Notes: generated from the sequence alone by a model not told the origin. Shown: positions 25,955 to 35,074, numbered from the stretch's first letter. The stretch: DNA of 64,000 nt from an uncultured Flavobacteriaceae bacterium (GCA_947494715.1 CANLWG010000006.1:248001-312000); one strand, 5' to 3'. Numbers and translations are program-made.

Positions 25955-26890
25955 TTAGTTCCCCCTGGTAATTTTATCCCTAATCTCTCGCCATGTCACC
26001 AGCACGATATCATTTTCCTTTATGAGTTGGGAGCATTCATTACTCATAAAAAAATCAAGATCGGCCTGCCTCCAAGCCGAGCCCCATTCCGGATGGTCCA
26101 CAGCTATGCCTTGCATCTCAGCATCGTCATAGGCCAAATGGATCAATAGGCAAGTGATTCCAGGTTTAAGGGTTTTTAGAAGTTGGGTGTAATATTGGGT
26201 ACTCCCTTTTTCAAAATCTGTTGGTAAAATGCTATGGATATAGTCCATCACCACGGTACTTTCATCCATAAGCGATTTTATTTTGGCATCTTCCACGGCA
26301 TGTATTCTAGAATCCAATAATACGGGAAGACGAAACTCCTTTCCCAACTCCATATACGTTGCAATGTAATCGGGAGTACTTGCGGCAGCGCCCATATGTG
26401 CATCTAAATGTGTTACATCTATGCCAGACTTATAGGCTCTTTTTATCTGATTTCGTAATTCGAGGGCTACCTCTTCCGGTTTGGCATGGGCAACAAAATC
26501 AGGTACCAAAGGATAAAAATAACCGTCCTCTCCAATTAGACTGGGAACCGAGTCTTTAGATGTCACAGGCCCCCATTTATAGTACTTCCACTCACTGGTC
26601 AAAGTTAGATGCAGACCCAAATCCATTTTAGGATTTTCCTTGGCATACGCAACAATTTCGGGAAACCAAGGACAGGGAACCATAATACTGGCCGAGTTTA
26701 CGGGGCTCTTTTCCAAAGCATACATACTGGCCCTATTTTCTGAATGGGCAACCCCAAGGTCGTCCGCATGAATAATCAATAATTTAGCATCCGCCGGGTA
26801 TCCCAGTCTTTCTGCAATGGTTACGTCCTGTCCCAAAAGCGATAATCCTTGGAAAACCAATACGAAAAAAATGACGGTTCGCGGGTACAT
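25955..26890 (-). CDS. ChbG/YdjC-family carbohydrate deacetylase, exported
   Basis: From the ATG at 26890 this is 311 residues with a signal peptide (MYPRTVIFFVLVFQGLSLLGQ). The YdjC-family metal site is visible: HADDLG near residue 40, GLHLTL and THLDAHMG. Known relatives (ChbG) deacetylate chito-oligosaccharides; other members act on diacetylated sugars. Export and pairing with the CBM9-like DUF5916 protein point to envelope or extracellular glycan processing. A longer frame to 26971 lacks a good start and would bury the signal peptide. Confidence 0.87.
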   Translation of the reverse strand: MYPRTVIFFVLVFQGLSLLGQDVTIAERLGYPADAKLLIIHADDLGVAHSENRASMYALEKSPVNSASIMVPCPWFPEIVAYAKENPKMDLGLHLTLTSEWKYYKWGPVTSKDSVPSLIGEDGYFYPLVPDFVAHAKPEEVALELRNQIKRAYKSGIDVTHLDAHMGAAASTPDYIATYMELGKEFRLPVLLDSRIHAVEDAKIKSLMDESTVVMDYIHSILPTDFEKGSTQYYTQLLKTLKPGITCLLIHLAYDDAEMQGIAVDHPEWGSAWRQADLDFFMSNECSQLIKENDIVLVTWREIRDKITRGN

Positions 26891-27035
26891 AAATCGTGTA
26901 TTAGAAAAATCAAAAAAACAATCACGAAAGCTACAAAATTCCAAGTTCCTATCTTTAACAATGTTTAACATATTTTTTTTAAGATGTTATACTTTTCATG
27001 GATTTCCCCCGTTCTGTGTGTTGAACCCAATACAT

Positions 27036-28133
27036 ATGAAAATGAAATCAAACTTCAGACTCCCAACCCTTTTTTCCATTGCTCTTTTTTTATTCTCCTG
27101 TGGCAATGCCGATGATGATGTAAGTCTTGACCTTAACCTTGGTGATGGGCTTGGAAAGGGAAAACCTGTTGACGAATGTCTGGACCTTGGTGAAAACGAT
27201 TTGGTATTGTCCATCCAAGAACAGTTCACTGCCCTGCCGGGAAAGGTGTCCATATTTTTTAAAGTATCCGATACCGATAACAACCCGGTGCCCGGACTCA
27301 CCGCGGACCAATTTACCATCTATGAGCAGGGGCGAAACGATGATTGTTTTAACACTATTTCCACTTCCGAGTCCCAAGCTCGGATATCTCCCAACTCCCA
27401 GATTTTTAGCAATAATACACTTCTTGTACTGGATTTGAGCAATAGTGTACTCAGCAGCAGTTTGGAAGAATTGAAATCGGCCAGTATTAGTTTTATCGAC
27501 AATGTGATGCCGGCAACGCCCGAGGATTCCTTTAAGATGGCGATATACTGGTTTGATGGTGAGAACGAACTTCATTTATTGAACGCTCCTACTTCTTCCA
27601 AGCAAGAGCTGACCGTGGCCATTGAAGGAATTACAGAGGATATTAGCAATGACCCTTCTACCGATCTCTATGGTGCTGTAATAAAATCGACCGATATCGC
27701 TACCGGACTTTTGAACGAAAGTACTTCCGATGGGAAAATTGGGGCAGCTTCCGTAGTCATTTTTACTGATGGTACAGATCAAGCCTCCCGTTTTACCGAA
27801 GAGGCCGCCTTAAAAAAAGTCGACGAAGCCGATTCCAATATCTCGTTTTTCACCATTGGACTTGGAGGCGAGATAGATACTCAAGTATTGACCGATATAG
27901 GGAAAACCTTTAGTGTTTTTGCAGGGAACAAGGAAGAATTGGAAACTACCTTCAATGACATCTCCTTTAGGGTGTCCCAACGGGCCAATAGCTTTTACCT
28001 TTTTGAATATTGTACCCCAAAACGGGATGGTAGTGGCGAGAGTAACTTGGCCATACAGGTAAAGGACGGTAGTAGGCAAGGTGCGGTACAGACCAAGTTC
28101 AATGCCAAAGGATTTACCGGAGGTTGTGAATGA
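27036..28133 (+). CDS. VWA-domain lipoprotein
   Basis: A 365-residue lipoprotein. ATG 27036 gives MKMKSNFRLPTLFSIALFLFSC with lipobox LFSC and an acidic stretch behind the cysteine (GNADDDVSLDLN), suggesting surface exposure; the frame upstream of this ATG is not coding. Residues about 72-110 look like a beta-strand domain (VSIFFKVSDTDNNPVPGLTADQFTIYEQG). The von Willebrand factor A domain spans about 127-320, with MIDAS motif DLSNS at 133-137 and FTDGTD further on. Such proteins bind ligands through a divalent metal. Conserved cysteines near both ends (DECLDL, NDDCF, EYCTPK, GGCE) may form disulfides. It stands alone with a terminator just after the stop. Confidence 0.87.
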   Translation: MKMKSNFRLPTLFSIALFLFSCGNADDDVSLDLNLGDGLGKGKPVDECLDLGENDLVLSIQEQFTALPGKVSIFFKVSDTDNNPVPGLTADQFTIYEQGRNDDCFNTISTSESQARISPNSQIFSNNTLLVLDLSNSVLSSSLEELKSASISFIDNVMPATPEDSFKMAIYWFDGENELHLLNAPTSSKQELTVAIEGITEDISNDPSTDLYGAVIKSTDIATGLLNESTSDGKIGAASVVIFTDGTDQASRFTEEAALKKVDEADSNISFFTIGLGGEIDTQVLTDIGKTFSVFAGNKEELETTFNDISFRVSQRANSFYLFEYCTPKRDGSGESNLAIQVKDGSRQGAVQTKFNAKGFTGGCE

Positions 28134-28156
28134 TACTAATAAACGAATTATGCAAT

Positions 28157-28186
28157 GGGGAGAATCAAACGGTTCCCCCTTTTTTT
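28157..28186 (+). terminator. Intrinsic terminator of the VWA lipoprotein gene
   Basis: GGGGA (28157-28161) pairs with TCCCC (28174-28178), extendable through a bulge (GAA/TT), and is followed by seven T residues (28180-28186). It lies 24 bases after the VWA gene stop on the same strand. Confidence 0.65.
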
Positions 28187-28339
28187 ATGCAGTTTATCGA
28201 GAACTGAACAATCGCATTAGGGTTTTTGGCCCGAATATTGTTACTTATACAACTAACGACTCAAATTTTATATTGACCACCTACATCCTGAAAACTATGA
28301 AGATGTTTAATCATGCCTTAAGACAACTGGGCGTAAAGA

Positions 28340-28516
28340 ATGAAAGTCATGGATGTAATCAACGAAGTTATTCAAAACAGTGCCATAGGGCCATTATCTA
28401 AATGGTACAAGAGTTTAGTCCTATTATTATTTTCTTCAATAGTGACCACGCTATTAATTATGATGGTAATCTTGCTTAAATATGGACCATATATGAGCAT
28501 TCAGTTTGGGTACTAA
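28340..28516 (+). CDS. Possible small single-pass membrane protein (58 aa)
   Basis: A 58-residue ORF in the 390-base gap between the VWA gene and the convergent M14 gene. It begins MKVMDVINEVIQNSAIGPLSKWYK, an amphipathic polar part, then has a strong hydrophobic helix of about 22 residues (SLVLLLFSSIVTTLLIMMVI) followed by LLKYGPYMSIQFGY. This looks like a real single-pass membrane peptide rather than random AT-rich translation, but it has no homologue I recognise. A competing overlapping frame starts at 28297 and is less protein-like. It ends 9 bases before the convergent gene. Confidence 0.45.
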   Translation: MKVMDVINEVIQNSAIGPLSKWYKSLVLLLFSSIVTTLLIMMVILLKYGPYMSIQFGY

Positions 28517-28525
28517 AGAAAGAGG

Positions 28526-30013
28526 TTATCTGTAAATCATGGCATTCTTCCCCTTAAAAGAAGAAAGCATTGATTTTTCAACCTTATCAAGCTCAATTAG
28601 AAATCCGTTTACGACTGCGTACACGATTTTCCCGTCTTTTTCCAAAACAAAAGTCGGATTGATCCCCACTTCCAAGTTAAGTTCGGGTACCTCATATTTT
28701 TCGCCAATAATATGAATGGGATATGGGGATTCCAGTTGCTTCAAGGAAATATTTTTCACTCGAACATAGGTGTACCCATTTTTTAAGGCTTCACTTGTAT
28801 TTAAACTTTTTAGTTGTTGTAGGTTGCCAAAAATTTTCGGGTATACTTTACCCGTTTTTAGCGTGTAACCTGAAGCGTTTAAAGTTTCATAGCCATAGTA
28901 GGTGGATAAATCTCCCAAATCAAGGATTCGGCTGCTATACCAGAAATCGGTATTACCCTCCTTATCGACTTCCAACTGATTGATACCAATATCCAGGGTA
29001 TAGTCATTTCCCAATAATTTGTAGGTGGCATTTTCAACCTTTAAATCGAATAGCTTACGGTCATTTTCAGGAATTTTTTCATAATCCTTCAACGCCATAT
29101 TGGCATAGCTACCATTGGCAATCGTATAGATAGCCGAGAGAATGGAAACATAGTTCAATTTTCGTATCTCCTGCTTTTCCGTATCATTAAGATATCCCCC
29201 AGATTCTATTAAAATGGCACTAGTGCCCCATTTTTGGATATTATCCCCAAAGGCCCTTGGTTCAAAATCATCATTATACTTACCTACTTGTCCCGGGGCA
29301 TACTTTTGGATTATACCGTTCATAAAAGCAATGACCTTCATGGCATTGCTCCTTACCTCATTGATTTCCTTTTCATAATTATAGGCAGGGGCCAAATAGG
29401 AAATGGTTGCCGGTTTTTCGGTACGCTCCGCATTATAATAAGTGCTTTGATCATGGAGGTTAAAACCGAAGTTGGCATCCAAGCTATCCCTCACTCTTTT
29501 CAATGTTCGCCCTTCAGGAGACTGCAATCGCAATGCATCCCGATTAATATCTATGCCCAAACGGTTTCTCCGTTGGTAGACTTCCGCTCCGTCCGGATTC
29601 AACATCGGTAAAAAATGTAGCGTTAGATTGTCCAAAATTTCTTTTTTTTCGGCCTGAAAATCATTGCTATCCAAAAAATTGAGAATATCAAAAATCGCCA
29701 GTGTTGCCGTTGGTTCGTTCCCATGCATTTGGGACCAGAGAAAAACGCTGATTTCCCCCTTACCTATACTGATCAGGTTAAGGTCCCGACCCTCTATAGA
29801 GGTCCCAACGGTTTTAACCGTAAATTTTGGATTCTTTCGATATTCCGTAATAAAGGGTTGAATCTCATGATGTTTTACCCGTCTTTTGTCCAGGCTCGGC
29901 TCCTTGTAAGCCTCATAGGTCTCATAGAGTTTGGAAGTGATTTCTTTTTCTTGGGCACACAAAGCGAGTGTCATGAAAAAGAGAAAAAAAAGTGGAAACG
30001 ATTTAATTTGCAT
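28526..30013 (-). CDS. Exported M14-family zinc carboxypeptidase
   Basis: A 495-residue protein from ATG 30013 (signal MQIKSFPLFFLFFMTLALCAQ). The M14 zinc site is complete: HGNE at 97-100 and HDQ at 187, with the substrate-binding NRD at 157-159 and the catalytic Glu in ILIESGGY. After the catalytic domain (to about residue 330) there is a C-terminal beta-rich region. It is the last gene of a four-gene operon, and its start overlaps the end of the amidase gene by 11 bases. With an amidase and a 3D-domain protein upstream, peptidoglycan or muropeptide trimming is plausible, although many M14 enzymes cleave ordinary peptides. The long 5-prime extension of the frame is rejected. Confidence 0.88.
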   Translation of the reverse strand: MQIKSFPLFFLFFMTLALCAQEKEITSKLYETYEAYKEPSLDKRRVKHHEIQPFITEYRKNPKFTVKTVGTSIEGRDLNLISIGKGEISVFLWSQMHGNEPTATLAIFDILNFLDSNDFQAEKKEILDNLTLHFLPMLNPDGAEVYQRRNRLGIDINRDALRLQSPEGRTLKRVRDSLDANFGFNLHDQSTYYNAERTEKPATISYLAPAYNYEKEINEVRSNAMKVIAFMNGIIQKYAPGQVGKYNDDFEPRAFGDNIQKWGTSAILIESGGYLNDTEKQEIRKLNYVSILSAIYTIANGSYANMALKDYEKIPENDRKLFDLKVENATYKLLGNDYTLDIGINQLEVDKEGNTDFWYSSRILDLGDLSTYYGYETLNASGYTLKTGKVYPKIFGNLQQLKSLNTSEALKNGYTYVRVKNISLKQLESPYPIHIIGEKYEVPELNLEVGINPTFVLEKDGKIVYAVVNGFLIELDKVEKSMLSSFKGKNAMIYR

Positions 30014-30677
30014 CGATATTAAGTTTTGTAGGGATGGGTTTAAAATTAAGGTCTTTGGTGGCTTTTCGAACTTTTTCCATAAAATCTTCCCCGGGATCGG
30101 TCTTTTGGGTACGATATCCGTCATCTTTCTCCAACCAAAGAGGATGTCCTTCAAAAAGGGTATATTCATAGTGTCCGATTACATAGTCAATATCGTATTT
30201 CCCTTTCAAATACCGAACCAACCAAATGTTGGATTTTAATTGGGCCTTGGTCAAGGGCAGGTCTTCCGTTCCTCCAATGTTTTCTACACCAATAGCACAA
30301 TGGTTGAGCCCAATGACGTGTCTGGCCATAGTGGTCTCGGGCATTAAGCGATATATGGTGCCGTCCCTATCTACAATAAATTGCGAGGATACATTAAGTC
30401 CGCTTACCGAGGTGATATCCGGTCGCCAATCGGGAAGTGTGGCGTTGTTGAATGCCTCAAAGGATTTTTCAAAAGTGGGGATGACCGTCCAATGCAGTAC
30501 AATCACTTTTGGTTCTATTATGGGTTCTTCTTGTTCCAAGCCATAGCGATCGGATAGATATTCTAAAGTCAATGTTTTGCGCTCACCATCAAAAACTATG
30601 GGCCTATCCATAATTTCCCTTGAAACCGAACAAGAAATTAGCGAAAGTAAAATAAGTGCAACTGAAATCGACTTCAT
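30003..30677 (-). CDS. N-acetylmuramoyl-L-alanine amidase (amidase_2), lipoprotein
   Basis: A 224-residue lipoprotein (MKSISVALILLSLISC, lipobox LISC). The amidase_2/PGRP fold is shown by VIVLHWTV with zinc-ligand His62, SSQFIVDRDGTIYRLMPE, ARHVIGLNHCAIGVENIGG (His120), LVRYLKGKYDIDYVIGHYEY, and the ligand region QKTDPGEDF. These enzymes cut the bond between muramic acid and the first stem-peptide residue. The lipid anchor places it in the periplasm. It sits 1 base after the 3D-domain gene and overlaps the M14 gene, so cell-wall remodelling or recycling by a coordinated set is likely. Confidence 0.9.
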   Translation of the reverse strand: MKSISVALILLSLISCSVSREIMDRPIVFDGERKTLTLEYLSDRYGLEQEEPIIEPKVIVLHWTVIPTFEKSFEAFNNATLPDWRPDITSVSGLNVSSQFIVDRDGTIYRLMPETTMARHVIGLNHCAIGVENIGGTEDLPLTKAQLKSNIWLVRYLKGKYDIDYVIGHYEYTLFEGHPLWLEKDDGYRTQKTDPGEDFMEKVRKATKDLNFKPIPTKLNIDAN

Positions 30678-30678
30678 C

Positions 30679-31119
30679 TCAATGAGGATTTAATGGTTTT
30701 TTTATGATGTCCACTTTTTTTACGGCATAGGTAATATACACTTTTTTTCTACCCCATTCCTTAGCCTTTTTATAATCCTTTCCCATATAAATATCAATCC
30801 GTTTTTTCCATCTTCTATGCATTTTGTCCTTTACATAAAAAGTATCCGGAAAGCCCTGAATTTGGACAAGAGTATTGTATTTTAAACCGATATCCAACAA
30901 ATCTCGCGATACTGCAATGGCCTTTGTTCCCGATACAAGCGTATCGCCCCATGCCGTAATGGCAGGGTTTCCCAAAGTTTGGGAAGGTAAGGAGTTGTAA
31001 GCCGTAGCCGTAACTTCCAAAGGTATCCATTCATATATTTCGACTTCAACTTTCTCCTTGCAAGAATTCAAAGTGATTGTAAAGACCCCAAACCAGATTA
31101 TTTGGGCGGACCTATTCAT
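30679..31119 (-). CDS. 3D-domain (RlpA/MltA-like barrel) lipoprotein
   Basis: A 146-residue protein with a lipobox-like start (WFGVFTITLNSC). The mature part has VTATAYNSLPSQTLGNPAITAWGDTL, AIAVSRDLL and RIDIYMG, the signature of the 3D domain, a double-psi beta-barrel related to the catalytic part of lytic transglycosylase MltA and to RlpA. The final Asp of the motif is kept in RIDIYMG. Such proteins cleave or bind glycan strands of peptidoglycan. Its start overlaps the preceding gene by 4 bases (ATGA) and the amidase follows at once, strengthening the cell-wall reading. Confidence 0.8.
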   Translation of the reverse strand: MNRSAQIIWFGVFTITLNSCKEKVEVEIYEWIPLEVTATAYNSLPSQTLGNPAITAWGDTLVSGTKAIAVSRDLLDIGLKYNTLVQIQGFPDTFYVKDKMHRRWKKRIDIYMGKDYKKAKEWGRKKVYITYAVKKVDIIKKPLNPH

Positions 31120-32654
31120 TGCGCTTTATCCATTAATTGGTTTTTTAGGATCATAAGATCTACCTTTTTCTCTTTCCAGGCTTCCGTAAATTCATTGGGT
31201 ACCGGGGTAAATACATAGGTAAATGCGCTTAAGATAATATCCTCATCGCCATCTTCATCTATATCACCGGTATCCATCAAAAACCATCGGGCATCCGGGT
31301 TTTTAATGATATGAGGGCTAAATGTAAAATTATCGGAATCCATATTCTCAAGGTATACAAACGAATAATCCGGTCTAGTAGCATAATCGGGAAAGGTGGA
31401 AATCAAGCCAAAATCGATATCCCCGTCTTGATCAAAATCATGGGCAACCACTCGTGAAGCCCCATTCATAGGATAAAAATACGTCTCCTCAAATTGATTT
31501 TTTCCATTGTTGAGATGTATTCGCATTCCATGATATGGTTTATGGACATAAGATTCATCCGCATTGTCCCCATTGACCGTAATGATGTCATCATCCCCAT
31601 CACCATCGTAATCAATGAGTTCAAACCAACTTGCACCGTAGAGCGGACTAAATCGGATTACTTTTTCCGGTTCAAAATTCAAATCGTCCTGTTGATATAA
31701 AATGGTAATACCCTCATCCCCTTGTGAAGTAATTGCGACCAGATCTTTTTTTTGATCTTGGTTCATATCCTTGGCCACGACACGGATTACTCCAGGTTGA
31801 TTTAAAAGAATCTGCTTTTCGTAAACCGAGTTCCCTTTATCCAACAACATGGAAAGACTACCTGTAAGGTCACCAAATTCACTGACGATCAATTCCTTTT
31901 TCCCATCGTCATTTAAATCCTCGACCAAAGTGTGCACGGGTCTATGGAATATTAAAGGCATAGCCATAGGGTTTCCATTTTGCCACATATAAACCAGTCC
32001 GGTAGATAAAGCGGTGGGGCGTATAGAACCGATACTTGTAGTAAAGGATAGCCCGTCCCCTTTATAGTGATCTACCACTGCACTGGCCAATCTGGCTTTT
32101 GGGATAAGCGTATCGGTTTTAAAATCATATTCCAATAGATAACCTGTTAAATCCCCTAAGCTAAGTTTTCCGATTTCTTTATCATACTTTAGGTACGTAA
32201 AAAGGGACTGGTCCTTATCATCAAGCGATATAAGCTGTTTGGAGAATCCCCTCAAGGGTTTGGCGGCTTCATGACTTTGTTGCTTGGGAAGGGAATCAGG
32301 TGCCATGGCAATGATATAATCCCGTAACAATTCCCAATTGGCTATATCCAAGATTGGAGAGAACGGATATATTCCTTTTTCGAGAAGCATGGCCTGTTCG
32401 CCAAAATGCAAATCCTTGAGGGGGTCATATCCGTTATCCCGGATTCCAAGTCTGGCACCCATTTCTGGTAATATGTTATCCTTCCAGATATGCTTTGGCA
32501 GTCCATCAATGGCGGGAGGTAAATGACAACTGGCACAATAGGTTTCATATAGGACCACTTCCTTTTTTTTGTTCGAGGAACTACATGAATTAAAAATGAC
32601 GAAACAAAATAAGAAAAAGAGGTAAACAAACGACCTAAAAGGATACCACTTCAT
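31116..32654 (-). CDS. Lipoprotein with heme c motif and FG-GAP/VCBS repeats
   Basis: A 512-residue lipoprotein (MKWYPFRSFVYLFFLFCFVIFNSC). A single heme c-type motif, CASCH, follows at about residue 40 in a short cytochrome-like module (YETYCASCHLPPAIDGLPKHIW). From about 200 the protein is built of FG-GAP/VCBS beta-propeller repeats with calcium-binding loops (DLNDDGKKEL, DMNQDQKKDL, DYDGDGDDDII, DFDQDGDIDFG, DIDEDGDEDIIL). A propeller joined to a cytochrome c-like motif suggests a surface redox or sensor protein. First gene of the operon that continues with the 3D-domain, amidase and M14 genes; the functional link between heme and wall enzymes is unclear. Confidence 0.85.
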   Translation of the reverse strand: MKWYPFRSFVYLFFLFCFVIFNSCSSSNKKKEVVLYETYCASCHLPPAIDGLPKHIWKDNILPEMGARLGIRDNGYDPLKDLHFGEQAMLLEKGIYPFSPILDIANWELLRDYIIAMAPDSLPKQQSHEAAKPLRGFSKQLISLDDKDQSLFTYLKYDKEIGKLSLGDLTGYLLEYDFKTDTLIPKARLASAVVDHYKGDGLSFTTSIGSIRPTALSTGLVYMWQNGNPMAMPLIFHRPVHTLVEDLNDDGKKELIVSEFGDLTGSLSMLLDKGNSVYEKQILLNQPGVIRVVAKDMNQDQKKDLVAITSQGDEGITILYQQDDLNFEPEKVIRFSPLYGASWFELIDYDGDGDDDIITVNGDNADESYVHKPYHGMRIHLNNGKNQFEETYFYPMNGASRVVAHDFDQDGDIDFGLISTFPDYATRPDYSFVYLENMDSDNFTFSPHIIKNPDARWFLMDTGDIDEDGDEDIILSAFTYVFTPVPNEFTEAWKEKKVDLMILKNQLMDKAQ

Positions 32655-32744
32655 ATACTATGCTTTACAAATAATTTGAATGAAATATAGACATACCGAA
32701 ACTTATGCCAAAATTATTTTCCGCTTTTCGTAATTTTGACATCT

Positions 32745-33146
32745 ATGAAAAAAGAGAAAAAGCCGGATGCTGTAGTTTTTGATGATGAAACTCAGGAGTA
32801 TCATTCCAAGTTATTGCCCTATGCCAGCGGGGTAGGTGCTCCCAGGATAACGCCCCCGGACGTTACCAGTTGGAAAAATACCAATATTGTCACGGCCAAC
32901 CATCAATTTAAGTCACGGTATGACTCCATAAAGGAGGCCTATCAAAAACTGATGGAGCAATATGAGTACAATAATTTGGTATACAATGCCAAATATAATT
33001 TTGAACCCGTTACGGGAGAAACCTACTATCTCTATAAGGCAAAGGATGAAACTACTTTTTTGTCCCTAATATCCCCGGATGAATGTAGTTTTAATCATCT
33101 AGGCAGTTTTCGATTGGGGCCGGACAAAATGTGGGAAAAATTATAA
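32745..33146 (+). CDS. DUF2452 family protein
   Basis: A 133-residue cytosolic protein from ATG 32745 (a TTG three codons upstream is less likely). Motifs match DUF2452: KKPDAVVFDDETQEYHSKLLPYASGVGAP, MEQYEYNNLVYNAKYNFEP, FLSLISPDECSFNHLGSFRL. The family is widespread in Bacteroidota and some other bacteria and has no known function. TAATTTTG at 32731-32738 is an exact -7 box only 7 bases before the ATG, implying a leaderless transcript, but no -33 box is obvious. Its stop interlocks with the stop of the convergent pirin gene (6-base overlap). Confidence 0.85.
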   Translation: MKKEKKPDAVVFDDETQEYHSKLLPYASGVGAPRITPPDVTSWKNTNIVTANHQFKSRYDSIKEAYQKLMEQYEYNNLVYNAKYNFEPVTGETYYLYKAKDETTFLSLISPDECSFNHLGSFRLGPDKMWEKL

Positions 33147-34016
33147 TCTAGGTAAAGGAACGTAGGTCTTGTCATCTTGCATCATCGGAAAAGTTTTTTG
33201 GGCCCAATCGGTTTTTGCCCTTTCGATCCTCTCCTTGCTGGAGGAAACAAAATTCCAGTAAATATGGCGTTCTTCGGGGAAAGGTTCGCCACCGAACAAC
33301 AGTAGGTGGGTATTGGGTCTAAGGTTTATTTTACAAGTATCCTCTACTTTTGAGACCACTATATTGCCTTTGTGAATGGTATCGCCGCAAGCCTCTATAC
33401 TTCCCTCCACGATGCATATGCCTACCTCGCCCCTTACCTTATCCTTGATATCCAAAAAATACGCGTCCGTACTGGTGATTTCAATCATAAAAAGTGGAGA
33501 ATGGACCGGAACAGGGGACTTTCGGCCATACCCTTCCCCGGCCACCAATTTAAAGGATGCGGTACCGTCCTCCCATTTTGGAATTTCATCTATACCGATA
33601 TGATGGAATTCAGGATCCGTTTCTTCCAATTCCTTGGGCAGGGCCACCCAAATTTGATACCCATGGGCGGTGAACGTTACGCCGTTTCTCATATCATCGG
33701 GAGTCCGTTCCGTATGGGAGACCCCCTTACCGGCCACCATCCAATTTACCGACCCAGGTTGAATACGTTGTTGGGTTCCCAAACTATCCTTGTGTATAAT
33801 CTCACCTTCCAACAGATAGGTCAGGGTGGAAAGGCCTATATGGGGATGTTGATCTACATCCATATACTTCTTGGGGCCTAGTTGGGTAGGCCCCATATGG
33901 TCTATGAAAATGAAGGGCCCTATCATGCGTTTTTTACGAAAAGGGATTAATCGGCCTACCAGAAAATCCCCGATATCACGACTTCGTTCCTCAATGATCA
34001 ACCCAATATTCGACAT
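33141..34016 (-). CDS. Pirin family protein
   Basis: A 291-residue bicupin. The pirin N-terminal cupin carries FIFIDHMGP and the metal-binding set in DVDQHPHIGLSTLTYLLEGEIIHKDSLG, followed by NWMVAGKGVSHTERTP. The C-terminal cupin lies at about 175-260. Bacterial pirins bind iron and include quercetin 2,3-dioxygenases and stress-linked regulators of metabolism. It starts 15 bases after the 2-hydroxyacid dehydrogenase gene, so the two are probably one transcript. The second open frames inside it are shadows. Confidence 0.9.
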   Translation of the reverse strand: MSNIGLIIEERSRDIGDFLVGRLIPFRKKRMIGPFIFIDHMGPTQLGPKKYMDVDQHPHIGLSTLTYLLEGEIIHKDSLGTQQRIQPGSVNWMVAGKGVSHTERTPDDMRNGVTFTAHGYQIWVALPKELEETDPEFHHIGIDEIPKWEDGTASFKLVAGEGYGRKSPVPVHSPLFMIEITSTDAYFLDIKDKVRGEVGICIVEGSIEACGDTIHKGNIVVSKVEDTCKINLRPNTHLLLFGGEPFPEERHIYWNFVSSSKERIERAKTDWAQKTFPMMQDDKTYVPLPRL

Positions 34017-34031
34017 AATTATAGGTGTTTT

Positions 34032-34991
34032 TTATGTGACTTGATACGGGATGTCTTCTCCCCTATAACAGGCGATAACGTTTTCCGCGGCATAAACCGA
34101 CATTCGATTTCTGGCCGTAACCGTAGCGGATCCAATATGAGGGAGAACCGCCACATTTTCCATATCCAATAAGGGATTATCCGGCCTCATGGGTTCTGGG
34201 TCGGTAACATCCAAACCGGCTCCCCATATTTCTGTATTTTTCAGGGCCTGTATCAAATCGTTTTCATTATGAATGGCGCCGCGTGCAGTATTCAAAAATA
34301 TAGCACTCATTTTCATTTGTTCAAATGCTTTTCTATCGAATGTATTTCTGGTTTCATCGGTCAAGGCACAATGGGCCGAAACTATATCACTTTCTGTAAG
34401 CAATTCCTCTAAGTTTACCTTTTTGGCGTTCAATTCTTTTTCGGCCTTCCGATTTTTCGTCCGGTTGCAATACAGAATTTTCATTTGATAGGCACCTTGG
34501 CAGCGTTTGGCAAATTCCAAACCTATGGTTCCCAAACCAAATACGCCCAAAGTCTTGTTTTTAAGTTCTATTCCCAAATTGGCCTGGGGTCTAAAATGTT
34601 GCCATTCGCCTTTGGCAATGGTTTTGTGCATAAAGAACATTTTTCGGGAAACCGCCAATAATAGTCCAAATGCGATGTCGGCCGTGGCATCTGTCATGGC
34701 ATTGGGTGCATTGGCAATGGGAATGCCGCAATGGGCGGCTGCTTCCAAATCAATATTGTCATACCCCACGGCATATTGGGAGATTATTTTTAGATGCCGG
34801 TTGTTCTTTAAAAAATTGGAATCGATTTTGTAATTGCTCGTGGTTAAAAGCGCATCGTATTTTTTGGCTTCCACATTCAATTTTTCAGGGGCCATGGGAA
34901 GATCCTCTGTCCACTTTACTACTTCAAGACCTGCTTTTTTCATTCGGTCTATACCTGCATCGGGAATATTAAGACAAACCAATACCTTCAT
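34032..34991 (-). CDS. D-2-hydroxyacid dehydrogenase (glyoxylate/hydroxypyruvate reductase type)
   Basis: A 319-residue enzyme from ATG 34991 (the four-codon extension is unnecessary). Visible features: NAD-binding GVFGLGTIGLEFAKRCQG, NTARGAIHNENDL with the catalytic Arg region, the Glu in DPEPMRPDNPLL, and the catalytic His in VLPHIGSAT. These match the GRHPR/glyoxylate reductase branch, which reduces glyoxylate, hydroxypyruvate or other 2-keto acids using NAD(P)H. A second, only distantly similar 2-hydroxyacid dehydrogenase lies at 44292-45221. Located upstream of pirin in a likely bicistronic unit. Confidence 0.9.
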   Translation of the reverse strand: MKVLVCLNIPDAGIDRMKKAGLEVVKWTEDLPMAPEKLNVEAKKYDALLTTSNYKIDSNFLKNNRHLKIISQYAVGYDNIDLEAAAHCGIPIANAPNAMTDATADIAFGLLLAVSRKMFFMHKTIAKGEWQHFRPQANLGIELKNKTLGVFGLGTIGLEFAKRCQGAYQMKILYCNRTKNRKAEKELNAKKVNLEELLTESDIVSAHCALTDETRNTFDRKAFEQMKMSAIFLNTARGAIHNENDLIQALKNTEIWGAGLDVTDPEPMRPDNPLLDMENVAVLPHIGSATVTARNRMSVYAAENVIACYRGEDIPYQVT

Positions 34992-35074
34992 AATTGTAAC
35001 CAAATTTCCTGTTCACAATTTATGAAATAAGATAGAACTAATCGCTATATTCGATTCACTTAATATCGTAACGG

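Noticed and set aside
28081-28401. Plus-strand 106-codon frame after the VWA gene
   Set aside because: It starts inside the VWA gene, crosses the terminator and has low coding character; the 28340 ORF is a better candidate.
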